DNA of 42,007 bases from Bacteroidetes bacterium QH_7_62_13 (GCA_003023365.1 PXTG01000026.1:1-42007), one strand, 5' to 3'; numbered from the stretch's first letter, positions 33,652 to 42,007 are shown. The notes: generated by a model not told the origin, from the sequence alone. Program-made: numbers and translations.

Positions 33652-34632
33652 ATGGTTCTCCACCGGTCTGCGCTTGCCCTGGCGGTCCTGTTGGTTGTAG
33701 GGGCTTGCGGAACGTCGAACTCTGATCGGTCCGACACTGTCGGAACCGACGACCTTGGCCGAACCGTCGAAATTGCCCCCCCAATCGAGCGCACGATCTC
33801 ACTCGCTCCCAATCTCACCGAACTGATCTACGCAGCAGGGGCTGGATCCACCCTCGTCGCCGTGACGTCATCCGACGACTACCCCCCTGCCGTGGACTCG
33901 CTCGACCGCGTGAGTGCACTGCCCATCGACTTCGAAGCCGTTGCAACCAAAAGTCCGGATCTCGTCCTCGCCACCGACCAAATCAACCCCCCCGGTGATA
34001 CGGAGACGTTCGAGGCGCTTGACGTTCCCATTTATTTTTTCTCCTTCGACTCCCTCGATGATGTCTTCGACGCGCTCCGGACGACGGGATCTCTTATAGG
34101 AACGGAAGCCCGGGCGCGAGACAGTGCTCAGGCACTCGAACGACAGTTGTCGGCACTCCGCGCTCGCACCGACTCTCTCTCTTCCGAGGAGCGCCCCCGC
34201 GTCCTCGTGCTGATCGGAGACGATACCCTCTACAGCTTCGGTGCGGGAAGTTACATCCATGAACTCGTGGAGGTTGCAGGCGGGCGCAGCATCACGGCGT
34301 CTATCGAGACGAAAGCTCCTACGTTGAGCGAAGAATTTGTTCTCACCGAAAAGCCAGACGTGATCGTCGGCGCTTGGGGGTCGAACTACGATTCCGACCG
34401 CCTTCTGGAACTGCACCCGACGTGGGACGTCGTCCCGGCTGTTCGAAACGGCCGGGGGTACGGCCTTCCGTCCAATCTGCTCCTACGACCCGGTCCCCGC
34501 CTCTTGCAGGGTGCGCGGCGAATGGCCGCTCACCTCCACCCGGACCGGTTCGGGGATCTCGATCGCCCGTCCGTGCGAGCCGATTCACCGATCTCTTCGC
34601 CGTCCGCAAAAACCACTGCTGTTGAACGATGA
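33652..34632 (+). CDS. btuF: Cobalamin/iron-chelate ABC transporter substrate-binding lipoprotein
   Basis: The ATG at 33652 gives 326 residues with a lipoprotein signal, LAVLLVVGAC, and lipid Cys19. Family features include RTISLAPNLTELIYAAGAG (BtuF/FhuD-type helical start), VSALPIDFEAVATKSPDLVLATDQ, and a C-terminal KPDVIVGAWGSN ... WDVVPAVRNGRGYGL. It is a periplasmic class III binding protein; corrinoid is the most likely ligand because such motifs are BtuF-like, but iron siderophores cannot be excluded. Its stop overlaps the start of the permease gene by four bases (ATGA), showing translational coupling. Confidence 0.85.
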   Translation: MVLHRSALALAVLLVVGACGTSNSDRSDTVGTDDLGRTVEIAPPIERTISLAPNLTELIYAAGAGSTLVAVTSSDDYPPAVDSLDRVSALPIDFEAVATKSPDLVLATDQINPPGDTETFEALDVPIYFFSFDSLDDVFDALRTTGSLIGTEARARDSAQALERQLSALRARTDSLSSEERPRVLVLIGDDTLYSFGAGSYIHELVEVAGGRSITASIETKAPTLSEEFVLTEKPDVIVGAWGSNYDSDRLLELHPTWDVVPAVRNGRGYGLPSNLLLRPGPRLLQGARRMAAHLHPDRFGDLDRPSVRADSPISSPSAKTTAVER

Positions 34633-35654
34633 AACGTCCCTGGCTCGTCGGCCTCGGGCTGGGGGCGGCTCTGTTCGGCACCGTAGGGGTGGCCGTTTCA
34701 GTGGGCAGCACCGCGATTGGCTGGACGAACGTATACGAGGTATTGGGCCGTCACCTCTTAGGTCTGGAGACCGACGTGAGCCCCACCGTCGATCGGATCG
34801 TCTGGCAACTACGGCTGCCCCGGGCCGTTCTTGCCGGGATTGTTGGGGGCGGTCTCTCTATCGTCGGGGTGGCCATGCAAACGCTGGTACGGAATCCGTT
34901 GGCAGAACCTTACATCCTAGGGATTTCGAGTGGGGCGTCTGCTGGCGCCTCGCTTTTCTATCTGGGCTTCCTCCCCCCCCTCCTCTCCGAAACACTCACG
35001 ATGCCGGTCGCGGCGTTTCTCGGGGGGCTGGCGTCAATCAGCCTCGTTTACCTCGTCGCACAGGACGGCCCGCGCGTCTCTGTGGCGCGACTACTCCTGG
35101 CCGGCGTGGCCATGTCCGCCCTAATGGGGTCCCTTACCTCCTTCATCACCTTTTCCTCTCCGGAGCCCGATAAATTACGGGCCGTTCTCTTCTGGCTGCT
35201 CGGCTCACTGAACGGCGCGCGCTGGATCGAACTCCCCATTCCCGCTCTGGCGACGGGACTCGGTCTCATCTGCCTTCTGGGCCTCGCGCGCCCCCTCGAC
35301 GCGATGCTCGTGGGGGAAGAGCCCGCCCAGAGCCTCGGCATGCCCGTGGAGGCACTCAAGAAAGGCATCATCGTCCTCGCTGCGCTGGTAACCGGCACCC
35401 TTGTGGCCGTCTCCGGTGCGATCGGTTTCGTCGGACTCATCGTCCCCCATGCGGTACGTCTTCTGGCCGGCGTCCCTCATCGTCGATTGGTCCCCCTCAG
35501 CTTCCTTTCGGGCGCCATCTTCCTCTGCTGGGCCGATATCGCCGCCCGCACGATTCTCCCCGCTCAAGAGTTGCCCGTCGGCATCCTCACGGCCCTTTGC
35601 GGGGTCCCCTTCTTCCTGGCCCTGCTGCGCCGCCGGAACTACAGATTCGGATAG
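34629..35654 (+). CDS. btuC: FecCD/BtuC-family ABC transporter permease
   Basis: The 341-residue protein has about ten hydrophobic segments and FecCD-family signatures: RLPRAVLAGIVGGGLSIVGVAMQ, NPLAEPYILGISSGASAGAS, and GAIGFVGLIVPHAVRLL with the cytoplasmic EAA-like ATPase contact loop. It forms the transmembrane pathway for BtuF-delivered substrate. No ATPase (btuD) follows; a MATE gene on the opposite strand does. The gene would therefore need an ATPase encoded elsewhere. Length and architecture are normal for the family. Confidence 0.9.
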   Translation: MKRPWLVGLGLGAALFGTVGVAVSVGSTAIGWTNVYEVLGRHLLGLETDVSPTVDRIVWQLRLPRAVLAGIVGGGLSIVGVAMQTLVRNPLAEPYILGISSGASAGASLFYLGFLPPLLSETLTMPVAAFLGGLASISLVYLVAQDGPRVSVARLLLAGVAMSALMGSLTSFITFSSPEPDKLRAVLFWLLGSLNGARWIELPIPALATGLGLICLLGLARPLDAMLVGEEPAQSLGMPVEALKKGIIVLAALVTGTLVAVSGAIGFVGLIVPHAVRLLAGVPHRRLVPLSFLSGAIFLCWADIAARTILPAQELPVGILTALCGVPFFLALLRRRNYRFG

Positions 35655-35685
35655 GCGGCCCCGTCCCGAGAAACGCCCCACGCCT

Positions 35686-37128
35686 TCACCGTGCATCCGT
35701 ATCGGCCTGAACAGTCGAGACCGGGCCCTCATCGGGAATTTGCACCGTGGACGCTTCCGAAGTTGTCGCGACGGTGCGAACGGCAGGTTCTACCCGGCGG
35801 TGAAACCGCCCAACCAATAACACCGCCGCCGCGGCCAGCCCGACGACCAGGCCCCACCACAATCCCTCAGGGCTCCCGGCGGTCACGCCCCAGTAGTACC
35901 CCGTCGTGAGGCCGATGCCCCAGTACGTAACCAGAGCGACCCCCATCGGCACCCGCGTGTCTTTCAGTCCCTGGAGCGCCCCGTGGGCCGCCACCTGAAG
36001 GCCGTCAAACATCTGGAAAATCGCCGCGACCCCCAGTAGGCGCACCGCCAGCGCGATCACGTCGGCGTTCTTCGGGGCAGACAGATCCAGGTACAACCCC
36101 ACGATGGGGCGGGGAAAAGTCACAAACACCGTGGCCGTAATCGCCATGAACACCGTTGCCAGCCCCATCGCGACGCCGCCTGCCCGCCGGGCCGAGGCCG
36201 CATCGTTTCGTCCGGCGGCCTGACCAACCCGTACGGTCCCGGCCATCCCAATGCCCAGCGGCACCATAAAGGTGAACGCTGCGCATTGGAGGGCAACCTG
36301 ATGGGCGGCGAGGGCGGTCGTCCCGAGCGTTCCCATCATCACGGTCGTCACCAAAAAGAGGCTGGACTCAATCCCGCGGGACACTCCCATCGGTCCCCCG
36401 ATGCGTAAAAGCTCTCCCAAATAGGCGCGGTCCGGACGACGGAAACGCCGAAAGATGTCGTACTCGGAAAACGGGCGTACGCGATGGACGAACCCCGATA
36501 GGGCCCCGAAGAGTGCGTTGAATACAATCGTTGTTGCCCATCCGGTGCCGGACAGTCCAAGGGCCGGGAGTCCCCAATGCCCAAACATTAGCAACTCGTT
36601 TGCCGCTACGTTGAGCCCAACACCGATCAGGGTAATCACGGTCACGGGAAGGGGGCGCGAAAGCCCCTCAACAAAGCTCCGAAGTCCCGCAAAGCCCAGG
36701 AATGGAAGGACGCCCCATCGGGCGGCGCGCAGGTACGACATGGCTCCGTCCACCGCCACCTCATTCTGGCCGGACCAGACCAGAATTGGCCTCAGAATAC
36801 TCAAAAACCCAAAGATGAGTATACCCAGGCAAAGGCAAAGCCACAGTCCCTGACGCACGCTTCGCGACGCAACAACCGGGTCTCGTGCCCCTACTGCCTG
36901 CGAAACCATCGGCCCCACGGCGCGAATCGTACCCATCCCGACGGTTCCGAAAAAGAAAAAGACGGTGTGCCCCAGGGCTACTCCCGCCAGGGCATCGGGC
37001 CCGAGGCGCCCGACCATCACTGTGTCTACGAAGCCCATGGAGATGAACGCCAGCTGGGCTGCCACAATCGGGCCGGCCAACTGCAGGGTCGATCGGAGCT
37101 CGCGGCGCAACGAGGAAATTGCAAACAC
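35686..37128 (-). CDS. MATE-family efflux transporter
   Basis: The 480-residue protein has about 12 hydrophobic segments arranged as two similar halves. N-terminal motifs AQLAFISMGFVDTVMVGRLGPDALAGVALG, and the second-half GIGMAGTVRVGQAAGRNDAASARR, match NorM/MATE drug exporters. Substrate is probably cationic drugs or metabolites, coupled to Na+ or H+, but this is not resolvable here. The start is a GTG. The C-terminus is acidic and Thr/Val rich beyond the last helix. It converges on btuC with a 31-base gap. Confidence 0.92.
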   Translation of the reverse strand: MFAISSLRRELRSTLQLAGPIVAAQLAFISMGFVDTVMVGRLGPDALAGVALGHTVFFFFGTVGMGTIRAVGPMVSQAVGARDPVVASRSVRQGLWLCLCLGILIFGFLSILRPILVWSGQNEVAVDGAMSYLRAARWGVLPFLGFAGLRSFVEGLSRPLPVTVITLIGVGLNVAANELLMFGHWGLPALGLSGTGWATTIVFNALFGALSGFVHRVRPFSEYDIFRRFRRPDRAYLGELLRIGGPMGVSRGIESSLFLVTTVMMGTLGTTALAAHQVALQCAAFTFMVPLGIGMAGTVRVGQAAGRNDAASARRAGGVAMGLATVFMAITATVFVTFPRPIVGLYLDLSAPKNADVIALAVRLLGVAAIFQMFDGLQVAAHGALQGLKDTRVPMGVALVTYWGIGLTTGYYWGVTAGSPEGLWWGLVVGLAAAAVLLVGRFHRRVEPAVRTVATTSEASTVQIPDEGPVSTVQADTDAR

Positions 37129-37476
37129 CGAACTACGGGTACGAGGAGAGACACGGGAATGGGTGTGTACCCGCGGAGTAGCTCGTCGTTTTCAGAAAAC
37201 AGAGGGAGCCGTTCGAACTCACCACGTCTTCGTCCATCTCTCGTCTCCTAAGCCACCAGCTTAGAAGTAGAGAGAAACGGGGCGCGGACTCGTACCTGCC
37301 CGAGTCCGAATGAGCGTTCGTGAACAGTTTTTGAACGACGGGTCGTGAAAGTTCGCCCGACAATGCGTGAGGGTCCGACCTGCCATTTTCTGCCGCCTAA
37401 CAAATGCCAGACGCACCTCTCCGTTCAAGAGGAACGTCGATCTTACAACAGACGAAGACGCTCCTCCGACTGCCCC
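37129..37476. other. Intergenic region, MATE / small membrane gene
   Basis: About 350 bases with no gene that I can support. It contains a perfect short inverted repeat CTAAGC-CACCA-GCTTAG at 37248-37264 that could form a small hairpin. ORFs in the track here lack family or composition support. Presumably it contains the MATE promoter. Confidence 0.4.
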
Positions 37477-37764
37477 CTATCGCCCCTCCTCAGTGTCTTC
37501 AACGAACTGATCCATCCGTTCTTCCGAAGGTTTTTCGTCGGAGGGCGCTACTCCGGCTGTGCCCTGCTCCGACGACTGTCCCGCCGTTGCTTCTCCCTCC
37601 CCGGACGAACCGGTAAGATGCGAGTACAAAACAGCCGCAAGCAGTAGGTTGATAAGTACGAAGAACAGAATGGCAAAGAGGACTACGCCCGGTTCGAGCT
37701 CAAAATCAACGCGTTCTGCGGATTGCAATGGAAGAAGCAGAAGGCTGGGACCGATTTCAGTCAT
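37477..37764 (-). CDS. Small single-pass membrane protein with acidic tail
   Basis: The 95-residue protein has an N-terminal region with Leu-rich but polar-flanked residues, one transmembrane helix (VVLFAILFFVLINLLLAAVLYSHL), and an acidic Ser/Glu/Gly C-terminal tail (EERMDQFVEDTEEGR). The transmembrane helix and the acidic soluble tail match the composition of genuine proteins in this window. No family was recognised. It stands alone before the 1-kb gene-poor region. Confidence 0.55.
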   Translation of the reverse strand: MTEIGPSLLLLPLQSAERVDFELEPGVVLFAILFFVLINLLLAAVLYSHLTGSSGEGEATAGQSSEQGTAGVAPSDEKPSEERMDQFVEDTEEGR

Positions 37765-38815
37765 GACAGACCACGGGGCAAAACGGAGTGTGTGTTATTA
37801 AAAGGAATCCGTTACTCTAAAAATGAGTCACAATGAAGATGTCGGAGAAAATGGGCACCATCAAAATAAGTTGATCGATAGCTCACACAAATGGCCATAC
37901 AGGACCCTCAGGGTCGTGGTCCATTCGTCATTCCCCACCCCGAACCGTCGACTTAACAGTTGATACTGGTTGCCCGGTCCAACCGCTTCCCCCAGACAGC
38001 AATGGACCTAGAAACAGATCTGTCCGAAACATCTCGGGCAGGAAAAAGCTGGGGACCTAGGAATCTCATCGTTTTTTCTTCGGGGCAACCTTGTGGGGGA
38101 GGACATCGGCTCGATCCGCCGGCTCCAATTTGCACCGGGATCTTCCCGTGTCTCGAGCTGGCCCCAAACCTGCTCGACAGGGGCCGGCACTTCGACGTGG
38201 GTCGACGACGGTGGTGGAGTACACGTGCTGTGTGCCGATCATCCACGGCCCCTCCGCGCACTCCGCTTTGGATATCGGGTCATGGGTGTGCAGATCAACG
38301 TGTCCCTGTCTGTCGTCAAGTCGGTGGGACCGTGAGAGACAGGCCGCGTTCGCCAACGCCCTTGCCTCTCAATCAAGGGCTTTACCAAGAACGGCGTCTA
38401 CTAGTACCGGTCTTTGTTCCCGCCCGGCGCCCGCAAGCCGGGTTCGGTCAGATGACCAACAGTGTGCAACACAGCCGCCGGACCACAAAACCGGGCTTCA
38501 ACGACACCGAACTGGAACCTCGCCCGGACGACCACTCCGTCCACCTTCCCACGTTCGGCAACGTCAACTGCAGAGGGGCCCCGTTGAACTCGGGGATTCG
38601 GAGGAAGGGCTTCGTGACATTCGCGGCCCACACACTAGTCCTATACTCACTGGTCCCATACTGATGTGTGGATGCCGGCATCCGAGACGTGCCCCCGCTC
38701 TACGGTCGCGCTTCTCGTCGCTGAACATCTCGGCCGCGAAATCAACCACATTCGCACCCCCGCCGAACGGGTACAACCCAGACTCTTCAATGAGAACGAC
38801 GAGTGAGGGCCCCGA
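37765..38815. other. Gene-poor region with coding-like fragments (probable decayed genes)
   Basis: About 1050 bases with no intact gene I can support. On the minus strand three stretches read like protein but in broken frames: VVLIEESGLYPFGGGANVV near 38700-38800; NGAPLQLTLPNVGRWTEW near 38530-38590, which loosely resembles CBM6/35-type carbohydrate-binding domains; and VEVPAPVEQVWGQLE near 38140-38195, which loosely resembles the start of an SRPBCC/polyketide-cyclase domain. Their frames are interrupted by stops, so they look like relics of degraded genes. The long + strand ORFs here are not credible. All family resemblances are by eye and weak. Confidence 0.35.
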
Positions 38816-40042
38816 CTACACGGGGTCGATGACGGCGTCCGTGAGCGAGGAGGAGACCTCAATCTCACTGTGGAGGGTACGATGGACCGGGCACTTGTTA
38901 GCAATCTCCAGTAGCCGTTCGCGTTGCTCGTCGCTCAAATCCCCAGTCAATTCGATATCGCGCTCGATCCGTTCCACCGTGCCGCTGTCTGTCTCGCAGT
39001 GCTCACAATCTTCGGCGTGGACCTTTTCGTGAGTGAGCCGGACGGACGCCTCCTCCAGCGGCCAGTCTTTCTCATCGGCGTACATCCGTAGGGTCATCCC
39101 CGTGCAGGTCCCCAGCGCGGATAACAGAAGATCGTACGGAGAGGGGCCGGCGTCGGTCCCCCCTACTGCTTCGGGCTCGTCCCCAACCAAGCGATGTCTT
39201 CCCGCCGTAATCTCCGTGCGAAACCCGTCTCCCGTCTTCGTGACGACCTCTCCTTCCGCAGAGGTCGTCTCGTCCTCCGAAAACTCAACGTACTTGCGAG
39301 CCCAGGCCCCGAGCACGACGCCGATGTACTCGGCGTCCGACGGATCGGTCAGCAGGTGATGCGCATCATCCAGGGACACGAAACTCTTCGGGTGTTTGGC
39401 GGCCTTGAAAATCCGTGCGGCGTTCTCGATGCCCACGGTTTGATCCACCGGTGAGTGAGAGATCAGGAGCGCGCGGTCCAACGTCCGGATGGTCTCCTGC
39501 ATTTTCGTCGCCGCGAGATCTTCTAGGAATTGCTTCCGGATCGTGAAGGCCCGCCCGGCGAGCGAAATACGCGCCTCCCCGCTGCTTTTGATTTCTTCCA
39601 AGGAATCGTCTAGATGCTGGGTCACATGCTCCGGGTCGTAGGGCGCCCCAATGGTGGCCACCGCTTCTGAGCCCTCAATTCGATGGGCCGCCTGTAGGAC
39701 GGCCGCGCCGCCCAGCGAGTGCCCAATGAGAATCCGCGGGGCCTCGTGATGATCGGCCAGATAGTCGGCCGCCTCCACGAGGTCATCGACATTCGAGGAG
39801 AAATTGGTGTCGGCAAAGTCGCCTTCGCTCTCCCCGAGCCCCGTAAAGTCAAACCGCAACACGGCAATGTTCTGCCGATTCAGGGCTCGACTAATGGCCC
39901 CCACCGCCCGCAAATCCTTCGAGCAGGTGAAGCAGTGGGCGAAGAGAGCATGGGCGTCGGGCGTGCCCTCGGTCGGCGTGTCCAATCGCGCCGCCAGCCG
40001 ATTCCCTTGTTGATTCGAAAAATGAATTTTTTCAAACGACAC
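38816..40042 (-). CDS. Bifunctional alpha/beta-hydrolase / OsmC peroxiredoxin-like protein
   Basis: The 408-residue protein is two domains. Residues 1-255 are an alpha/beta hydrolase with nucleophile Ser109 in ILIGHSLGGAAVL, an acid likely at Asp200 (ISHSPVD), and His228/229 (DDAHHLL) as base. Residues about 262-408 are an OsmC domain with redox cysteines Cys313 (GTCTGMTLRMYA) and Cys384 (NKCPVHRTL). The fusion is a known family. OsmC domains reduce organic hydroperoxides, so the protein may process peroxidised or ester substrates. It lies downstream of NRDE and mnmM-like genes on the same strand. Confidence 0.9.
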   Translation of the reverse strand: MSFEKIHFSNQQGNRLAARLDTPTEGTPDAHALFAHCFTCSKDLRAVGAISRALNRQNIAVLRFDFTGLGESEGDFADTNFSSNVDDLVEAADYLADHHEAPRILIGHSLGGAAVLQAAHRIEGSEAVATIGAPYDPEHVTQHLDDSLEEIKSSGEARISLAGRAFTIRKQFLEDLAATKMQETIRTLDRALLISHSPVDQTVGIENAARIFKAAKHPKSFVSLDDAHHLLTDPSDAEYIGVVLGAWARKYVEFSEDETTSAEGEVVTKTGDGFRTEITAGRHRLVGDEPEAVGGTDAGPSPYDLLLSALGTCTGMTLRMYADEKDWPLEEASVRLTHEKVHAEDCEHCETDSGTVERIERDIELTGDLSDEQRERLLEIANKCPVHRTLHSEIEVSSSLTDAVIDPV

Positions 40043-40112
40043 AATTCTGAGACCTGCTGATCAGACGAAAGGTAACGGTGGCTGCTCGCAATCCGCTCCC
40101 AAACTACTTAGA

Positions 40113-40232
40113 TCATTCCACTGCGAGAAGCGACTCGGGCCGCTGTTCAACATGCACGGTGGGTTCGTCGCCCAAGTACGGGGGCAAACCGATGGCCGGT
40201 TGTGTCGGCAACAGGCGCGTTACACGCTGCAT
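40113..40232 (-). CDS. Candidate 39-residue ORF, below the ORF-track size cut-off
   Basis: Between NRDE and the hydrolase-OsmC gene, the minus strand has an ATG at 40232 and a TGA at 40113-40115. The 39 residues include LLPTQPAIGLPPYLGDE and VHVEQRPESLLAVE, a composition that reads like real protein and is acidic at the end as are its neighbours. No family was recognised. It is either a small gene or the tail of a decayed gene. The next upstream in-frame stop is close, so it cannot be much longer. Confidence 0.35.
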   Translation of the reverse strand: MQRVTRLLPTQPAIGLPPYLGDEPTVHVEQRPESLLAVE

Positions 40233-40254
40233 CGGAAGCGAGTATCGCCCCCTC

Positions 40255-41037
40255 TTATCTCGGTGTCCCCGGTCGGGCCGTCACGTCGAATGAGAACCGG
40301 CGGGTATTTTCGGGGGCGCCGTTGGTGAAAGACCGTTCGACGAAGGTGACGGTGCCCGACCGATGAATAAGAAGAACCGTGGAAGCGCGGGTCCCGTACT
40401 TCTCCCCGTCGATAAAAATGGGCGAAAGCATCCGTTCACGCTTCCTCCCAATCCCGGTGTCGGGCAGCTCCTCGTTCGGCGCCGGGCGACGGTCCTCAAG
40501 CAGGGTGAGCAGTGATTCGGGCGAAACGTCGTCCGCCTGGACCCGGTCCCGCAGAGTGCTCTTCGCCCGCTCAACTTTGGGCCAGGGGGTGTCGAGGTGA
40601 TCGTTACTCAGACCGTACAACCCGGCGTCCAGGGCATGGACCGTTCCCTCTCGGTTCGACAAGTAATACAGGGAGGTCGGGGTGCCCAGAAGCAAGTTAA
40701 ACCCATTGTAGCGGTCGGCCTCCGCCGCAATCCGGTCGAGATAAGGGCGGGGCGCGGGTTCGTCTCGAAGATAGTCGGCCACGAGCATTCCTCGGGACCG
40801 TACCTCTTCCCGCCGGGGATGCTGGTCTCGGATATTGGTGACAACCCCCCAGTGCCCACGCCGGGTAACCCCCATCCAGGTCCCCCCGGCCGTACGATCG
40901 CGCCCGGCCAGCACGTGGGGCGCATCGTCCCAGAAGGTGGCGGGGTCGGCCGGCCGATCGTAAAACTCGTCCCGGTTTCCCGCAAAGACGAGAGAGTAAT
41001 CCGGATGCTGATCGTACTGGAAAACGAGTAAGCACAT
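40255..41037 (-). CDS. NRDE/TANGO2-family protein
   Basis: With the ATG at 41037 the protein is 260 residues and starts MCLLVFQYDQHPDYSLVFAGNRDEFYDRP, with Cys2 and the NRDE motif at 21-24, the hallmarks of the TANGO2 family. HVLAGRDRTAGGTWMGVTRRGHWG is the next conserved stretch. Members are Ntn-hydrolase-like proteins; human TANGO2 and bacterial relatives have been linked to heme handling, but the enzyme reaction is unsettled. The upstream residues in the ORF track are unlikely because Cys2 would be internal. It follows the mnmM-like gene on the same strand. Confidence 0.9.
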   Translation of the reverse strand: MCLLVFQYDQHPDYSLVFAGNRDEFYDRPADPATFWDDAPHVLAGRDRTAGGTWMGVTRRGHWGVVTNIRDQHPRREEVRSRGMLVADYLRDEPAPRPYLDRIAAEADRYNGFNLLLGTPTSLYYLSNREGTVHALDAGLYGLSNDHLDTPWPKVERAKSTLRDRVQADDVSPESLLTLLEDRRPAPNEELPDTGIGRKRERMLSPIFIDGEKYGTRASTVLLIHRSGTVTFVERSFTNGAPENTRRFSFDVTARPGTPR

Positions 41038-41130
41038 GGGCGAGAGGGTGCGGTGCCGGGTACGCAACGGCCTGATCCCGGTGTACGAGTCGGTATCAAC
41101 CGTGGTTCGATGATTTTACTTCCGACGGAT

Positions 41131-41715
41131 CTACGGACCTGCCTTCCGTTTTTCAACGGCGATCAGCCGGGGGGGATCGTTCTTCTGGTTCACGAAGCGA
41201 TATGAAAGCGCGTGAAACCGCTCCTGGGGGAGGCCTTCAGCCCACGCGTCGACCGCTTCAGCCTCTCTCGTTCCCTCCTCGTGTCCCGTGTAGAGTACAA
41301 TCGTTACGACGCCCCCCGGCCTTAAGACCCGAAGGCTCGCGTTGAGGGCCGGGATGGTGGTCTCCGACGTGGTCGTCAGGTCGGACGCACTCCCCGGAAG
41401 ATACCCCAAGTTAAACGTAACCGCCCCCACTCTCCCAACCAGCTCCTCCGGAAGACAACGTTCCATCTCCTCGTGACCGTCCTGCACGAGACTCACCGCT
41501 GCGTCCACCTCCGCCGATGCCAGCCGGGCCCGCGTCTGTTCGATGGCCTCCGCCTGCACATCGAATCCAAACACCCGGCCCCCAGAACCAACGCTTCGTG
41601 CCAGGGCGAGTGTGTCGTGGCCGTTGCCGACCGTTGCGTCCACCGCAACCTCTCCTTCGTCGAGGACCTGACGGACCAGAACGTGTACGTAATCGAGGAC
41701 AGAGTGAATGGACAT
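41131..41715 (-). CDS. Class I SAM-dependent methyltransferase, MnmM/YtqB-like
   Basis: The ATG at 41715 gives 194 residues, the usual family size; the extra 51 upstream residues of the track are not conserved-looking. The SAM site is VDATVGNGHDTLALA (24-38) and the catalytic-side motif is FNLGYLPGS (101-109), both signature motifs of the YtqB/rRNA methylase-like family. B. subtilis YtqB (MnmM) methylates the 5-aminomethyl-2-thiouridine wobble base of tRNA, so this gene may do the same; the assignment to that activity is by family only. It is divergent from aroB over about 210 bases. Confidence 0.85.
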   Translation of the reverse strand: MSIHSVLDYVHVLVRQVLDEGEVAVDATVGNGHDTLALARSVGSGGRVFGFDVQAEAIEQTRARLASAEVDAAVSLVQDGHEEMERCLPEELVGRVGAVTFNLGYLPGSASDLTTTSETTIPALNASLRVLRPGGVVTIVLYTGHEEGTREAEAVDAWAEGLPQERFHALSYRFVNQKNDPPRLIAVEKRKAGP

Positions 41716-41924
41716 TGAGCAATCCGGGAGCGGGTCAGAGAGCGCAACGGGAAAGGGTACGGAATTCGGGACACTCCCCCAAACTCCTCGAATTTTTCTT
41801 CGAGGATCGAATCTGAACCGGCCTTCACTCGTGCCCTGAACGGTACTATCCTTAGCACCCCGAACCAATTTCCGGTCGTCTACGGGACGAATTCAATATT
41901 TCCTCTGCAAGCCCCGGCCGCCGC

Positions 41925-42007
41925 ATGTCCGTCCACGTTGATCTCGGTGAGCGAAGTTACGACGTCCACTTCCGGTCCCTCCGCAGGCTCCCGTCCCTCC
42001 TCGACAG
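41925..42007 (+). CDS. aroB: 3-dehydroquinate synthase, N-terminal fragment (cut by window edge)
   Basis: An ATG at 41925 opens MSVHVDLGERSYDVHFRSLR and runs without a stop to the edge. The VxLGERSYxVxF start is typical of AroB, which converts DAHP to 3-dehydroquinate in the shikimate pathway. Only about 27 residues are visible, so the call rests on this short start. The gene is too short in the window to appear in the ORF track and is divergent from the mnmM-like gene. Confidence 0.65.
   Translation, partial: MSVHVDLGERSYDVHFRSLRRLPSLLD

Noticed and set aside
37211-37220. GTTCGAACTC, resembling a tRNA T-loop
   Set aside because: The flanking bases do not form the T-arm stem and there is no matching acceptor, D or anticodon arm nearby.
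38091-39032. 313-residue + strand ORF
   Set aside because: Overlaps the end of the hydrolase-OsmC gene on the opposite strand and has Arg/Ser/Pro-rich, non-protein-like composition.
1-42007. CRISPR array, prophage, IS element or defence island
   Set aside because: No spaced direct repeats, transposase, integrase, phage structural or nuclease/helicase defence genes were seen.

Overview
The window is high-GC bacterial DNA with dense, short-gapped gene blocks, many Asp/Glu-rich proteins, few recognisable Shine-Dalgarno sequences, and families common in Bacteroidota/Rhodothermota (HU-like domain joined to SPOR, ExbB/ExbD pair, LolA, bifunctional alpha/beta-hydrolase-OsmC). My inference is a halophilic or marine relative of Salinibacter (Rhodothermota). 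No rRNA, tRNA, CRISPR array, prophage or insertion sequence was recognised.

Layout. (1) 1-840: the end of a membrane protein and a convergent SLOG-type putative molybdenum-cofactor carrier. (2) 0.9-3.4 kb, + strand: thpR, a broken lolA and a flippase-like membrane protein. (3) 3.4-5.1 kb, - strand: rlmB and pncA. (4) 5.2-6.7 kb: an ALDH3-type aldehyde dehydrogenase converging on (5) 6.7-14.4 kb, - strand: the membrane arm of complex I in transcription order nuoJ-K-L-M-phhB-N-hypothetical, with unusually long gaps. (6) 14.6-19.2 kb, - strand: ppx/gppA with an HD domain, folB, a PfkB kinase and two small membrane or amphipathic-helix proteins. (7) 19.4-27.7 kb, + strand: an envelope module with a 1000-residue TPR protein, an outer-membrane barrel, a mini-HU protein, an HU-TM-SPOR fusion, TolQ/ExbB, TolR/ExbD and a four-EF-hand protein. 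(8) 27.9-33.3 kb, - strand: a SPOR lipoprotein, a deoxyribose/aldehyde block (deoC, ALDH, truncated ALDH-like partner) and an NtrC-type regulator. (9) 33.7-35.7 kb, + strand: btuF-btuC without an ATPase. (10) 35.7-37.8 kb: a MATE exporter and a small membrane protein. (11) 37.8-38.8 kb: no intact gene, only coding-like fragments in several frames. (12) 38.8-41.7 kb, - strand: hydrolase-OsmC fusion, a possible 39-residue ORF, an NRDE/TANGO2 protein and mnmM-like methyltransferase. (13) The start of aroB runs off the right edge.

The most notable points are the HU/SPOR/TolQR/TPR/EF-hand envelope block, the split ALDH16-like pair beside deoC, the pterin dehydratase gene inside the complex I operon, and three envelope genes (lolA, the barrel, HU-SPOR) whose reading frames are each interrupted. 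One interruption is repaired by removing one G from a G5 run; the other two appear to lack several tens of bases. Whether these are true mutations or assembly errors cannot be settled from the sequence alone. I see no clear-cut novel defence or mobile system here.
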